9,108 nucleotides of DNA from Methanobacteriota archaeon (GCA_023434825.1 JAEYSH010000036.1:1-9108), one strand, 5' to 3'; positions 1 to 6,770 are shown, numbered from the stretch's first letter. Made by a program: numbers and translations. The notes: generated by a model from the letters alone, not told the origin.

Positions 1-177
1 TTGTACATCTATTGGAGAGTTGAATCTGTCTTCTGGTAAGTTTTGTATTGCATTCATGACTTCTTGGCTTGCGTTGTTTTGTTCAGCTTGTTGAGTTAAT
101 TCTTGCTTATCTGCAGGATAATTCATACCTTTTAATGCTTTTTCAATTTCTATAGTCATTCCACCACGTTGGGCCAT
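1..177 (-). CDS. DUF2795 family protein, C-terminus beyond the window
   Basis: The reverse strand reads from an ATG at 177-175 through 59 codons to the window edge without a stop, so the 3' end is missing. The protein starts MAQRGGMTIEIEKALKGMNY and continues with a YPADKQEL segment (residues 20-27) and a LPEDRFNSP segment near residues 47-55. This 'YPA-K--L ... LP---F-SP' pattern is the hallmark of DUF2795, a small helical domain of unknown function that often sits near ChaB-like and stress proteins in bacteria and archaea. The start is well supported: a strong ribosome site (AGAGGTGAT) lies just upstream at about 181-189. The gene diverges from the HPP gene. It is acidic and soluble, with no membrane segment. 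Family assignment is fairly sure; function is unknown. Confidence 0.8.
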   Translation of the reverse strand, partial: MAQRGGMTIEIEKALKGMNYPADKQELTQQAEQNNASQEVMNAIQNLPEDRFNSPIDVQ

Positions 178-202
178 AGTATCACCTCTTTTTATAATTT
201 GC

Positions 203-220
203 TATCTTATTAAAAAGATA
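203..220. repeat. Short inverted repeat TATCTT-N6-AAGATA
   Basis: A perfect 6-bp inverted repeat (203-208 with 215-220) lies 26-43 bases upstream of the DUF2795 start, between its likely TATA-like stretch (221-230) and the ribosome site. That is where an archaeal repressor would act. The arms are AT-rich and short, so chance is a real alternative. Confidence 0.3.
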
Positions 221-267
221 ACTTTAAATAAGCTGTTTAAATTTTAATAATCAATGAAAGAATAAAC

Positions 268-297
268 CAGATGAAATTTTTATGTGCATCTCATCTG
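268..297. repeat. Inverted repeat CAGATGA-N16-TCATCTG
   Basis: A perfect 7-bp inverted repeat (268-274 with 291-297) separated by 16 bases lies about midway between the divergent DUF2795 and HPP genes. The arms have mixed composition, so this is less likely to be an AT-richness artefact than its neighbour at 203-220. It could be an operator for one or both promoters, or a weak hairpin. No regulator can be named. Confidence 0.35.
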
Positions 298-481
298 TAG
301 GTTATACTTTTGAAGTTCTTCCTTTTTAAAAGTTACTACTAATTTAGTAAAAATTATTACAATAAAAAATTAGAATGATATAAAATAACTCAAGAAAATT
401 TTAACAAAATGAGTTTAAAATTAAGCTATTAATAAAGATTTAACGGGATTAAATATTAAATTAGCTAAAAGAGGTGATTAA

Positions 482-1042
482 GTGGGAATTTTAGACCCTT
501 TAAAAAAATCTGGTGATGATGTTGGTAGCAGAACTAGAGGGATCCCAGATAGTATCTGGGCAACATTTATGGGTGGATTCTTAATTCTTGCAGTAGGGAT
601 TATAGGTTTAATAGCAGGTCAGCCATGGCTTTTTCCAAGTTTAGGACCAACAGCATATCTCCAGGTTGAAAATCCAGGACTTCCAAGTGCCAGAATTTAC
701 AATATTATAGTGGGTCATTATGTTGGAATTGCAGCAGGGTTAATAGGAATTGCTATTTTTGGCCTTTGGAGCATCCCTTCAGTTCTTATAAGTCATCATT
801 TGCTCCCTGCTTGGGTAGGGGCAGCCGCAATTGCAATTGCATTAACAATAATTATTAACATGTTTCTACGTGCTTCACATCCTCCAGCAGCAGCTACAAC
901 ACTATTAGTATCTTTAGGGGCATTTACAACACCAACACAAATATTATCATTGATTATAGGTGTTTTAATCCTTGCTATAATAGGTGAAGCACTTAGACGA
1001 ATTAGATTAAGTGGGAATGAGAATAAATCTTCAAAAAGCTAA
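482..1042 (+). CDS. HPP family integral membrane protein
   Basis: This 186-residue protein begins at a GTG preceded by GAGGTGAT (471-478), a near-perfect site 3-5 bases upstream. It has a short charged N-terminus and then four hydrophobic segments at about 27-47, 76-96, 108-128 and 153-170. The family signature is visible: LGPTAYL (54-60), and SHPPAAATT (132-140) with the name-giving HPP at 133-135. The length fits a stand-alone HPP domain. Family members in cyanobacteria and plant chloroplasts have been implicated in nitrite transport, but no nitrite or nitrate gene is near, so the substrate here is open. The next gene starts 53 bases downstream on the same strand and may be co-transcribed. 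Family call is confident; function is not. Confidence 0.85.
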   Translation: MGILDPLKKSGDDVGSRTRGIPDSIWATFMGGFLILAVGIIGLIAGQPWLFPSLGPTAYLQVENPGLPSARIYNIIVGHYVGIAAGLIGIAIFGLWSIPSVLISHHLLPAWVGAAAIAIALTIIINMFLRASHPPAAATTLLVSLGAFTTPTQILSLIIGVLILAIIGEALRRIRLSGNENKSSKS

Positions 1043-1095
1043 TAAAACAAGAATATTGAATTTTAAATTAATTTTTAAATAGTGTAGGAATTCCT

Positions 1096-1878
1096 ATGGT
1101 TTCAGAGCTCGAAATATTAATAACTGCTTTAATAGTTGCATTAGTTTTCGTATTTATTCATTTAGGTTCACCAAGGATTTATGGTTATTCTGAACATTAT
1201 AAAAAGAGAATATTATCTTTTTCTGGCGGTGTAGCTGCTGCTTATGTATTTTTAGATCTTTTGCCTGTGATTCAAAGGGCTGACCCTCATTTACACGCAA
1301 TTTTTGCCAATAATCCTATAATATTTTTATTTTTAGAAAAAGCAATTTTTGGAGTGGCTTTCATAGGGTTTATTACCTTTTTTGTTTTAGAATATTTAGC
1401 AAATAATTCAAGAGAAATTGAATCAAAAAAGAATAAAAAAGATATTTCAGATACTTCAGCATCTAGAAATGTATTCTATGTCCATTTAGCTTTAACTGCG
1501 CTTGTTAGTCTAATTATATGTTATTCAATCCGTTTTGAGATTAAAAATACAGGATTAGCAATATCATTATACACTATAGCATTATCTTTACACTTTTTTG
1601 TTTCAGATCGTTCCATGGAAGAACATTATCAAAATTTCTATGTAAAATATGGACGCTATACGCTTGCAGTAATGCCATTAATTGGATGGTTTTTATCAGC
1701 ATTATTTCCAGAAAGAGAATCAGAGGCCTATGTATTATTAGCTTTTATTGCAGGGGCAGTTTTATTCAACGTTATAAAAGATGAAATACCGCGTTTAGGG
1801 ACAGGTAGTCCAATGTACTTTTTTATTGGCGCTATATTCTATTCTGGGCTTTTGTTAATATTGCCTTGGATTAAATGA
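1096..1878 (+). CDS. Eight-segment membrane protein, distant ZIP-like candidate
   Basis: This 260-residue protein has about eight hydrophobic segments, near 5-22, 40-58, 75-101, 128-146, 152-170, 187-204, 211-228 and 240-258. Three features recall ZIP metal transporters: GGVAAAYVFLDLLPVI (44-59), resembling the ZIP second helix; AFIAGAVLFNVIKDEIP (216-232), resembling a later ZIP helix; and a variable charged loop between segments 3 and 4 (104-124), here Lys/Glu-rich without His. The canonical HNxPEG metal motif is absent. The corresponding region reads LHFFVSDRSMEEHY (165-178), which still offers H166, D171, E175, E176 and H177. It may be a divergent transporter, a non-transporting relative, or an unrelated eight-helix family. 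The ATG has only a weak AGGA-type site upstream, which would suit readthrough expression from the HPP gene 53 bases before it. Confidence 0.6.
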   Translation: MVSELEILITALIVALVFVFIHLGSPRIYGYSEHYKKRILSFSGGVAAAYVFLDLLPVIQRADPHLHAIFANNPIIFLFLEKAIFGVAFIGFITFFVLEYLANNSREIESKKNKKDISDTSASRNVFYVHLALTALVSLIICYSIRFEIKNTGLAISLYTIALSLHFFVSDRSMEEHYQNFYVKYGRYTLAVMPLIGWFLSALFPERESEAYVLLAFIAGAVLFNVIKDEIPRLGTGSPMYFFIGAIFYSGLLLILPWIK

Positions 1879-1915
1879 AGAATTTAATATTTTTTGTCTA
1901 CTTTTAATTTAGTTA

Positions 1916-1949
1916 CTTTATAATGAATATTATAAATAATATATATTAT
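1916..1949 (+). promoter_or_regulatory. Likely promoter region of the DUF389-antiporter-YetF unit
   Basis: CTTTATAAT at 1916-1924 resembles an archaeal TATA box. It is followed at 1936-1949 by a perfect 14-base palindrome (ATAATATATATTAT) made only of A and T. Either could bind TBP. A T-rich stretch at 1889-1895 could end the preceding transcript. From the TATA spacing, transcription would begin roughly at 1945-1970, ahead of the ATG at 2013. Everything here is low-complexity, so the exact site is uncertain. Confidence 0.35.
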
Positions 1950-2012
1950 AGAATTATTATTAATATGATGAATTATTAAAAAGCATTGCTTAAAAGGCAT
2001 TAAGATGATTAG

Positions 2013-3092
2013 ATGGCTTATCGACTAATAATAATCATTCTTCCATATTATCGGAATATTGATGAAGTCAGAAATATTCTAAAAAAATATGATGTACTTA
2101 GCTCATGGCATGTGGAATCATCTGAAGATGAAATAGTATATTATGTTATAATACGTAGAGCAAAAACTGAGTCTCTTATAAATACATTACAAAAACGTTT
2201 TTCAGGTTTAGAAGGCTTTAGAGTAAGTTTATTACCTGTCGAAGCATCAATTCCCATTCCTGAACCTCTTGAAAAATCATTGCTAAAAAATAGAGAAACA
2301 GAAGAAGAACGAGAAGATTCAACACTTGAAGAATTAACAGACCGTTTAGACCAAACTAAATTTATAAATAGGCTAAGTCGTCATGAAATATATGCAAATA
2401 TATCAGATATGGCTAAGCTATCAAACATATTCATCTTAATGGTTGTTTTATCTGCAATTGTTGCTGCAATTGGTGTATCAAATAATAATGTGGCAGTCAT
2501 AATTGGGGCAATGGTTATTGCACCATTTTTAGGGCCTAATATGGCTTTATCACTTGCTACTACTCTTGGAGATACAGAATTAGCTAAAGAATCAATTAAA
2601 AGTAATTATATAGGTTTATTAATAGCTTTTTTATTATCTACAATCCTTGGATTGATTTTCACAGTTGACCCTACAGTTCCGGAGGTTGCTTTAAGGGCAA
2701 AAACAAATCTTGGAAGTATAACACTTGCTTTTGCTTCTGGTATCGCTGGGGCTTTAGCTTTTACTGCGGGATTCAGTACTACATTAATTGGAGTAATGGT
2801 TGCTGTTGCATTACTTCCGCCACTTGTAACTTGTGGTTTATTATTTGGCTCTGGCGAGTATTCCCTTGCTTTGGGTGCTTTTTTATTGTTTTTTATAAAT
2901 TTAGTCTGTGTTAATTTGGCAGGGATTATAACATTTAAATTCCAAAATATACGCCCAATTTATCCTGAAAGGATAAATAATGCTAAAAAAATGACTAATA
3001 TTGCCTTAATACTATGGACTTCTTTACTATCACTATTTATTGTTTTAATATTTCTTTACAGGGGTGCTTTTGGTGTATTACTGCTTGGATAA
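2013..3092 (+). CDS. DUF389 / TIGR00341 family membrane protein (copy 1)
   Basis: This 359-residue protein has a soluble N-terminal domain (about 1-84) starting MAYRLIIIILP and ending LLPVEASIPIPE, whose strand-helix pattern looks like a ferredoxin/ACT-like fold (inference). A long charged linker (85-119) leads to the DUF389 membrane domain with about seven helices. Family signatures are IGAMVIAPFLGP (164-175) and GVMVAVALLPPL (260-271). DUF389 has no established biochemical function. The start has a GATGATT site (2004-2010) close upstream. Only 29 bases separate it from the antiporter ATG, so it is probably the first gene of a three-gene operon. A diverged paralogue lies at 5714-6709; this copy has a linker about 22 residues longer. 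Confidence 0.88.
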   Translation: MAYRLIIIILPYYRNIDEVRNILKKYDVLSSWHVESSEDEIVYYVIIRRAKTESLINTLQKRFSGLEGFRVSLLPVEASIPIPEPLEKSLLKNRETEEEREDSTLEELTDRLDQTKFINRLSRHEIYANISDMAKLSNIFILMVVLSAIVAAIGVSNNNVAVIIGAMVIAPFLGPNMALSLATTLGDTELAKESIKSNYIGLLIAFLLSTILGLIFTVDPTVPEVALRAKTNLGSITLAFASGIAGALAFTAGFSTTLIGVMVAVALLPPLVTCGLLFGSGEYSLALGAFLLFFINLVCVNLAGIITFKFQNIRPIYPERINNAKKMTNIALILWTSLLSLFIVLIFLYRGAFGVLLLG

Positions 3093-3121
3093 AATATAGT
3101 TGATGTAATGAGTTGATTAAA

Positions 3122-4345
3122 ATGAATGACCCAAATGTAATTTTAGTAGTTATAATGGGGGCAATACTACTTTCGGGCCTTATTTCAGCTCTAATTAAGG
3201 AAAGATTTCTTCCATCTGTGCCTATATTAATGTTAATTCTGGGAATAATTATAGGGCCACAAGGGTTTGAATTACTTAGTTTAGGGCCTTTAAATGAACA
3301 ATATACTATTATAGAAGCGGTCTGTCGTATAACTCTTGCTATTTCTTTAATGGGGGTTGCACTTAGAATACCACGTTCATTTATCCCTAAAAACTGGAAA
3401 TCACTCGCAGTGATTTTATTAGCTGTTATGCCATTAATGTTTATAAGCAGTGGATTATTAGTTTATTTCATTATTGGTTTACCTTTTTGGCTTGCAATGC
3501 TCATAGGGGCTTGTATTACACCTACTGACCCTGTTGTATCATCTACAATTGTAACAGGTAAACTTGCAGAAAAAACTATTCCTGGAAGGATAAGAAATTT
3601 TATTTCTACTGAATCTGGAGCTAATGATGGTTTAGCATTGCCATTTGTTTTATTAGCTATATTAATCCTACAACATACCACAGAGAAGGCATTAACTATC
3701 TGGGCAATAGATATTATCTTTTATAAAATTGGAATTGGCTTGTTATTTGGATTATTAATGGGATTTTTAGCAGGATATATTCTTAAAATAGCTGAAGAAA
3801 AAGCCATAATTGAAAAAATTAATTTTTTAAGTTATACGCTTGCATTATCTCTTTTAACCGTAGGCGCTGCAGAATTATTGGGGCTTAATAGTATTTTCGC
3901 TGTCTTTATTGCAGGACTTGCTTTTGACCAGATAATTCATGGTAAAGAAAGGGCAGAAGAAGAAAAATTCCAGGAAGCAATTAATAGATTCTTTGTACTG
4001 CCAGTATTTATTTTATTTGGAGCTACAATTCCGTGGGAAGCATGGTTTAATCTAGGATTTCCAGGATTAGCTTTATGTGTTGCTATTTTGTTTTTGCGCC
4101 GCCTTCCATTTGTAATAGCACTTAAACCCACAATGAATATATTTAAAAATTTTAAAGATTCATTGTATGTGGGTTGGTTTGGCCCTATAGGCGTTGCAGC
4201 AATATATTATTTGAGTTTTTCAGTAATAGAAATAGGAAATGAAGTATTTTGGGAGATAGGCACTCTAATAATTTTTACTTCAATTTTAGTGCATGGTTTA
4301 AGCGCTACACCCCTTACAAGGATTTATAGTAAAAATAGGAGGTAA
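3122..4345 (+). CDS. CPA1-type Na+(K+)/H+ antiporter, Nha1/Sod2-like
   Basis: This is a polytopic antiporter of 407 residues with about 12-13 helices that would exchange Na+ or K+ for H+ across the membrane. I chose ATG 3122 over the in-frame TTG at 3113, because GTTGATT (3112-3118) sits where a ribosome site should be. The ion-binding motifs are intact: TPTDP (133-137) with Asp136, and ESGANDG (164-170) with Glu164, Asn168 and Asp169; the Asn-Asp pair is typical of electroneutral CPA1 exchangers. The stretch TGKLAEKTIPGRIRNF (146-161) and WFGPIGVAAIYY (352-363) recall fungal Nha1/Sod2 antiporters; prokaryotic NhaP proteins usually have GPRG at the second motif. There is no long C-terminal regulatory domain. 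It sits between a DUF389 gene and a YetF gene, 4 bases before the latter. The class is certain; ion preference is not readable. Confidence 0.9.
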   Translation: MNDPNVILVVIMGAILLSGLISALIKERFLPSVPILMLILGIIIGPQGFELLSLGPLNEQYTIIEAVCRITLAISLMGVALRIPRSFIPKNWKSLAVILLAVMPLMFISSGLLVYFIIGLPFWLAMLIGACITPTDPVVSSTIVTGKLAEKTIPGRIRNFISTESGANDGLALPFVLLAILILQHTTEKALTIWAIDIIFYKIGIGLLFGLLMGFLAGYILKIAEEKAIIEKINFLSYTLALSLLTVGAAELLGLNSIFAVFIAGLAFDQIIHGKERAEEEKFQEAINRFFVLPVFILFGATIPWEAWFNLGFPGLALCVAILFLRRLPFVIALKPTMNIFKNFKDSLYVGWFGPIGVAAIYYLSFSVIEIGNEVFWEIGTLIIFTSILVHGLSATPLTRIYSKNRR

Positions 4346-4349
4346 TTAT

Positions 4350-4868
4350 ATGACATTAATGGACTGGTATTTTCAAAATGGAATGGATATTTTAAGGGTA
4401 ATTGCTGTTGGAGTACCCATGTATTTTATTTTAGTTTTTTTATTGCATATTTCTGGAAAGCGTACACTTTCAAAAATGAATCAATTTGATTTTGTAATTA
4501 CAATAGCATTTGGGTCAACTATAGCTTCGATTTTACTTCAAAAAAGCATAACCTTAATTGAAGGAATTACCGCTTTAACACTCTTAATTATTTTACAGTT
4601 TGTTGTAACATGGTCTTCTGTTAGGGTTTCCTTCATTGATAATTTAGTGAAATCCGAACCATCACTTGTTTTTTATAAGGGAAAATTTCTTAAATCCAAT
4701 ATGAAGTCAGTAAGGATTACTGAGTCTGAAATTTATTCAGCAATGCGAAATAATGGCGTTACTGATATTAAAAATGTTTACCATATTATTCTTGAAACTA
4801 ATGGTTCATTAAGTGTTATAAATAAACCTGATAAAGAGGCTATCCCTCCAGATATTAATGTAAAATAA
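4350..4868 (+). CDS. YetF / DUF421 family membrane protein
   Basis: This 172-residue protein has three hydrophobic segments (about 14-33, 47-64 and 69-88) followed by a cytoplasmic-type C-terminal domain. The family signature is clear: HISGKRTLSKMNQFDFVITI (33-52), then AFGSTIASILL (53-63), RITESEIYSAMRNNGV (122-137) and LETNGSLSVINK (148-159). This is the DUF421 pattern of Bacillus YetF and E. coli YcaP, whose role is unsettled. The start is well fixed by AGGAGGT (4337-4343), which overlaps the stop region of the antiporter gene; only 4 bases separate the two, so translation is probably coupled. The coupling suggests a shared role with the antiporter, although YetF itself has no known transport activity. 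Confidence 0.88.
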   Translation: MTLMDWYFQNGMDILRVIAVGVPMYFILVFLLHISGKRTLSKMNQFDFVITIAFGSTIASILLQKSITLIEGITALTLLIILQFVVTWSSVRVSFIDNLVKSEPSLVFYKGKFLKSNMKSVRITESEIYSAMRNNGVTDIKNVYHIILETNGSLSVINKPDKEAIPPDINVK

Positions 4869-4927
4869 GTATATCCCTTATTTTAATTGATTATATTTCA
4901 TAAATTGTCTCTTAATAATTAGAAATC

Positions 4928-4935
4928 TATATATT
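4928..4935 (+). promoter_or_regulatory. TATA box candidate for the PRC-barrel gene
   Basis: TATATATT preceded by AAATC lies 54 bases before the ATG at 4982. The usual 25-base TATA-to-start distance would put transcription near 4958, leaving a short leader with the GGTGAT ribosome site at 4973-4978. The 113-base gap after the YetF gene favours a separate promoter here. Confidence 0.45.
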
Positions 4936-4981
4936 ACATTTTCAATAAATATTATTACATCGTATAATAATAGGTGATAAT

Positions 4982-5215
4982 ATGAATGCAAAAGATTTAG
5001 AAGGAAAAGATATTATTGATGCTGATGGAAATAAAGTGGGAGAAGTAGATGGTATTGAAATAGATGAAACTAGAAACACTGTAGTTGGAATAAGAGCAAA
5101 AGAAGCCAGTCTTTCAGCGAAATTAGGTATGGGTGAATCAAGAATAATTCCCGTTGAAAATATTCAAGCATTAGGTGAAAGTGTAATATTAAAAAAAATG
5201 GCAAGACGAATGTAA
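4982..5215 (+). CDS. Small PRC-barrel domain protein
   Basis: A 77-residue soluble protein made of a single PRC-barrel domain. The characteristic beta-strand pattern is visible: KDIIDADGNKVGEVDGIEID (9-28), TVVGIRAKE (33-41), and SRIIPVENIQALGESVILKK (53-72), whose 'IPVE-I---G--VIL' ending is typical. PRC-barrels act as small protein-binding adaptors. In bacteria they occur in the photosynthetic reaction centre H subunit and RimM; in haloarchaea, stand-alone versions (CdpB) interact with the division protein SepF. Whether this copy belongs to that type cannot be told from sequence alone. The ATG has a strong AGGTGAT site (4972-4978). The cupredoxin gene follows 43 bases later. Confidence 0.85.
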   Translation: MNAKDLEGKDIIDADGNKVGEVDGIEIDETRNTVVGIRAKEASLSAKLGMGESRIIPVENIQALGESVILKKMARRM

Positions 5216-5258
5216 GAATTTTTCATAGTGATTTAAATATGAAAATGGAAGTGAAAAA

Positions 5259-5672
5259 ATGAATAAAAGGCTTCTAGCCTTAATTGCTGTTATAATTATT
5301 ATAATTATAGCCGCTGTAGCTATCTATTCTTTAACACGTCCAGAAGAACCAGCACCAGAAAATCAAACAGTTCCTGTAATTCAAAATGATACTCAAAATA
5401 ATCAGACTAATCAAACCGTAAACCCAAACACAGTTTTAATACAAAATGATGCATTTAATCCGCGAAATCTTACTATTAGAACCGGTACTACTATCCAATG
5501 GATAAATAGGGATAATACTCAACATCAGATAGTTAGTGATTCAGGGACATTCCAAAGCCCAGTATTAAGTAATGGAGGTTCATATAACTTCTATTTTGCT
5601 CAACCGGGCGTTTATGGTTATCGCTGTGGAATACATCCAACAGAAATAGGTGTGATAACAGTAAGAGATTGA
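5259..5672 (+). CDS. Membrane-anchored cupredoxin (plastocyanin/amicyanin-like)
   Basis: This 137-residue protein has an N-terminal hydrophobic anchor or signal (about 4-25), no lipobox Cys, a polar Asn/Thr/Gln-rich linker (30-58), and a cupredoxin domain (about 59-136). Three type-1 copper ligands can be placed: His89 in NTQHQIV, and Cys123 and His126 in YRCGIHPTEIG. In amicyanin the sequence is C-x2-H-x2-M; here the Met position is Glu129, and no Met occurs after residue 1. Such proteins shuttle electrons or bind copper outside the cell membrane. The linker contains N-glycosylation sequons at Asn35, 43, 48 and 51, with another at Asn70. The ATG has a modest GGAAGTGA site (5247-5254). It is the last plus-strand gene before the convergent junction and may share a transcript with the PRC-barrel gene. 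Confidence 0.87.
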   Translation: MNKRLLALIAVIIIIIIAAVAIYSLTRPEEPAPENQTVPVIQNDTQNNQTNQTVNPNTVLIQNDAFNPRNLTIRTGTTIQWINRDNTQHQIVSDSGTFQSPVLSNGGSYNFYFAQPGVYGYRCGIHPTEIGVITVRD

Positions 5673-5683
5673 AATTTAAATTA

Positions 5684-5702
5684 TTTATTTTTTACTTTTT
5701 CA
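5684..5702 (+). terminator. Oligo-T terminator after the cupredoxin gene
   Basis: A T-dominated stretch (TTTATTTTTTACTTTTT) starts about 12 bases after the cupredoxin stop, in the 41-base gap between convergent genes. Archaeal RNA polymerase stops at such U-tracts without needing a hairpin. Position and composition support the call. Confidence 0.45.
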
Positions 5703-5713
5703 TTTTAGAGTTG

Positions 5714-6709
5714 TTATATGTTTAAAGTTCGCTGTAACGTGATTATTCCATATAAAATAATTAAAAGCAAAATCCATATTATTAGAGATCTTCTACGCAT
5801 TATTTTTGCAGTTTCCAATGCTTCATCTTTCAATGGTTCTATTTTCTGCACAATAAATGATATTGTTGCTGTAAGATTGATACAAACAAAATTAACACAA
5901 AATAATAGAAATGCACCAAAAGCTAAAATATAATTTCCAGACCCTAGAAGAAGTCCAAAAGCAGCAAGCGGTGGTAAAAGCGCTACTGCAATCATTACTC
6001 CAACAAAAGCGCTGGTTAATCCACTTGTTACTGCAAGTGAGCCTGCAAGTCCAGATGCAAGTGCTAGAAAGAAACTTCCTCTTGCTACATCAGTTCTTAA
6101 TACTATAGATGGATTTTGGGGGTTAATTGTAAAGATTATGCCCATGATTATTGAAATTATCGATGCTAATAAAATTCCTATTAAATTTGTTTTTATGGCG
6201 TTATAAGCAAATTTCTTGTTTCCCATAACATTTGCCAATGCTAGTCCAATGCTTGGTCCAATTAATGGTGTAATTATCATAGCTCCAATTATGACTGCCA
6301 CATCATCATTTATAAGGCCTATTGATGCAACAAAAGCTGATGCAGCCACCAGTATCATGTATATTTTTGAAAGTTCACTCATTTCAGATACTTTTGTGTA
6401 GATCTCTTCCCTGCTGATTCTTCCTTGTGGATTTTCTACTTCTTCATTGTTTTTATCATCTTCAGGAATGGGAATAAATGTTTCTATGGGTAATATTATT
6501 ATTCTGAAATTTTCAAGTTTAGAATATCTTTTTTGTAAAATTTCAAGTAACTTTTCGCTTTTATTTTGTTCTACAATTATATTGAATTTTAAATATGTTT
6601 CGGAGGACTCATCGTATTCATAATCCATAACGTTGAATTCATTTAATAATTTATCTGTTTCTTCTTTTTTTTCTTTGGGTAAAACAACTTCAATTAATCG
6701 AAATGCCAT
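5714..6709 (-). CDS. DUF389 / TIGR00341 family membrane protein (copy 2)
   Basis: This 331-residue protein is a clear paralogue of the one at 2013-3092. Its N-terminal domain starts MAFRLIEVVLP and ends IILPIETFIPIPE (71-83), matching copy 1 almost position by position. The linker is only about 13 residues (84-96, acidic) against about 35 in copy 1. RISREEIY (97-104) leads into the membrane domain with IGAMIITPLIGP (141-152) and GVMIAVALLPPL (237-248), about seven helices in all. The ATG is preceded only by a weak TGAT core. It stands alone, with 41 bases to the convergent cupredoxin gene and 218 to the permease gene upstream, so it is probably transcribed separately from the DUF389-antiporter unit. 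Function unknown; family call firm. Confidence 0.87.
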   Translation of the reverse strand: MAFRLIEVVLPKEKKEETDKLLNEFNVMDYEYDESSETYLKFNIIVEQNKSEKLLEILQKRYSKLENFRIIILPIETFIPIPEDDKNNEEVENPQGRISREEIYTKVSEMSELSKIYMILVAASAFVASIGLINDDVAVIIGAMIITPLIGPSIGLALANVMGNKKFAYNAIKTNLIGILLASIISIIMGIIFTINPQNPSIVLRTDVARGSFFLALASGLAGSLAVTSGLTSAFVGVMIAVALLPPLAAFGLLLGSGNYILAFGAFLLFCVNFVCINLTATISFIVQKIEPLKDEALETAKIMRRRSLIIWILLLIILYGIITLQRTLNI

Positions 6710-6770
6710 TTTATCAGTAATATATTAGTAATTTGAAATTATTAACTTTTCTTGTAGTTATTAAAATGGT

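Larger units (their letters stand above)
178..481. other. Divergent intergenic region, no gene seen
   Basis: This 304-base stretch separates the minus-strand DUF2795 gene from the plus-strand HPP gene and should hold both promoters. It is very AT-rich, and I found no convincing ORF, tRNA or structured RNA. Both ends carry strong ribosome sites (about 181-189 on the minus strand, 471-478 on the plus strand). TATA-like candidates are 221-230 for the left gene and 377-386 for the right gene, but in sequence this AT-rich they are weak calls. Two short inverted repeats, at 203-220 and 268-297, are listed separately. Confidence 0.6.

Noticed and set aside
1936..1949. 14-base perfect palindrome as a specific operator
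   Set aside because: It is only alternating A/T in a very AT-rich gap; such palindromes arise easily by chance, so it is mentioned only as part of a promoter region.
3113..3121. TTG start for the antiporter
   Set aside because: It would bury the GTTGATT ribosome-like site (3112-3118) within the gene; ATG 3122 has the better spacing.
3463..4131. Two minus-strand open frames inside the antiporter gene
   Set aside because: They are antisense to a gene with intact motifs and have no ribosome site or recognisable content.
5718..6401. Three plus-strand open frames (5718-5933, 5911-6108, 6216-6401)
   Set aside because: All are antisense to DUF389 copy 2, overlap or abut each other, lack ribosome sites and show no domain pattern.
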